From JBMYQA01 sp049600855 (lineage in GTDB: Bacteria > Bacteroidota > Bacteroidia > Cytophagales > Flammeovirgaceae), in the NCBI GenBank assembly GCA_049600855.1, contig JBMYQA010000144.1, positions 1-14,416 of the forward strand: 14,416 nucleotides of DNA, given 5' to 3'. The position numbers and the translations under genes were made by a program. Each line of letters begins with the position of its first letter. Position 1 is the stretch's first letter. This document shows positions 14,116-14,416 of this stretch, in pieces. Below the pieces are notes generated by a model. That model saw only the letters and a program-made list of their open reading frames with translations, was not told where the DNA came from and searched no databases.

Positions 14116-14416
14116 AAAAAAACAATTTGGTAATCCGTTAACTGTTCTAATTAGTCATTGATAATATATCCATTCTTATCAAAAGTCTTCATCAAATAGC
14201 TCTACTAATTCAGCAGTATTTGCAGTTTTTTTACGCTTATGTTATTAAAATAATCGGTAGAAGCAGTTGTTTGGTGGATAATTAGGTGTTATGAAGGTAA
14301 AATTACGCAATCTTAATTACTAACGCAAGTCCCTTACGCACTTAGGCAAGCAGGGTGAAACCTCTCGTAAAAGCTGAAATAAAAAAGAAGGTGGGAACAA
14401 CTAAAGGGAAATGAAA
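14116..14416. other. Region without a convincing gene
   Basis: 301 bases to the window edge. It should contain the promoter of the basic protein, but I could not pick a convincing box. It also holds a short protein-like tail on the minus strand (listed separately) and three copies of T(T/A)ACGCA at 14303-14309, 14321-14327 and 14334-14340 on +. No tRNA, terminator-like hairpin or mobile-element end was recognised. Confidence 0.5.
14179..14241 (-). pseudogene. Possible remnant C-terminus of a small protein, no start codon
   Basis: On the minus strand an open frame of 20 codons reads KRKKTANTAELVELFDEDF before TGA (14181-14179). It looks like a genuine protein tail (basic start, acidic helix), but a stop (TAA) lies just upstream at 14244-14242 and there is no ATG, GTG or TTG start. 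A run of seven A in the frame could hide a frameshift from the neighbouring frame. Chance is a real alternative. Confidence 0.2.

Noticed and set aside
14342..14416. Minus-strand frame of 24 codons open to the window edge, ending at TAA 14344-14342
   Set aside because: An open run of this length is expected by chance in about a third of cases, and the sequence shows no family motif.

Overview
The window looks like an ordinary chromosomal stretch of a member of the Bacteroidota, moderately AT-rich. Three things point there. Several gene families are typical of the phylum (a DUF4292 lipoprotein, a DUF1838 lipoprotein, SUMF1/FGE-like and SpoIIAA-like proteins). Shine-Dalgarno sites are weak or absent in front of nearly every start. 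Several promoters can be read as the Bacteroidota type (TTTG / TAnnTTTG) rather than TTGACA / TATAAT. I saw no rRNA, tRNA, CRISPR array, transposase or phage gene, and the lower taxonomy cannot be fixed from these genes.

Layout. 1-178 is the C-terminal end of an FGE/SUMF1-like protein (+), facing lgt across a bidirectional terminator. 247-1970 (-) holds a DUF4292 lipoprotein followed by lgt, the enzyme that lipidates such proteins. 2160-2831 (+) is an AlkD-like DNA glycosylase with the known active-site positions conserved. 2897-3343 (-) is a SpoIIAA/STAS-like protein with a TTG start right behind the stop of an 11-codon upstream reading frame. 3465-5280 (-) is a probable two-gene operon, serine dehydratase alpha subunit (sdaAA) then a DUF1838 lipoprotein. 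5625-6968 (+) is an MgtE magnesium channel. 7101-8393 (+) is a sensor histidine kinase with no response regulator nearby. 8506-10424 (+) is a two-gene unit: a 54-residue single-span membrane microprotein whose stop codon overlaps the start (ATGA) of a sodium:solute symporter with a long charged insertion. 10525-11031 (+) is a membrane-anchored mono-heme cytochrome c. 11043-13525 (-) is an MscS-family channel coupled by a TAATG overlap to a class IV PLP enzyme (PabC-like). 13633-14115 (-) is an unrecognised basic protein. 14116-14416 has no convincing gene.

How the genes fit together. Most are envelope or housekeeping functions: lipoprotein maturation and two or three lipoproteins, alkylation repair, serine catabolism, Mg2+ uptake, Na+-coupled solute uptake, osmotic safety and electron transfer. 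No unmistakable new multi-gene system is present. The best candidate for something under-described is the microprotein-symporter pair at 8506-10424, together with the inverted repeat over its promoter. The leader-ORF/TTG arrangement at 2897-3379 and the nested hairpin at 10453-10505 come next.
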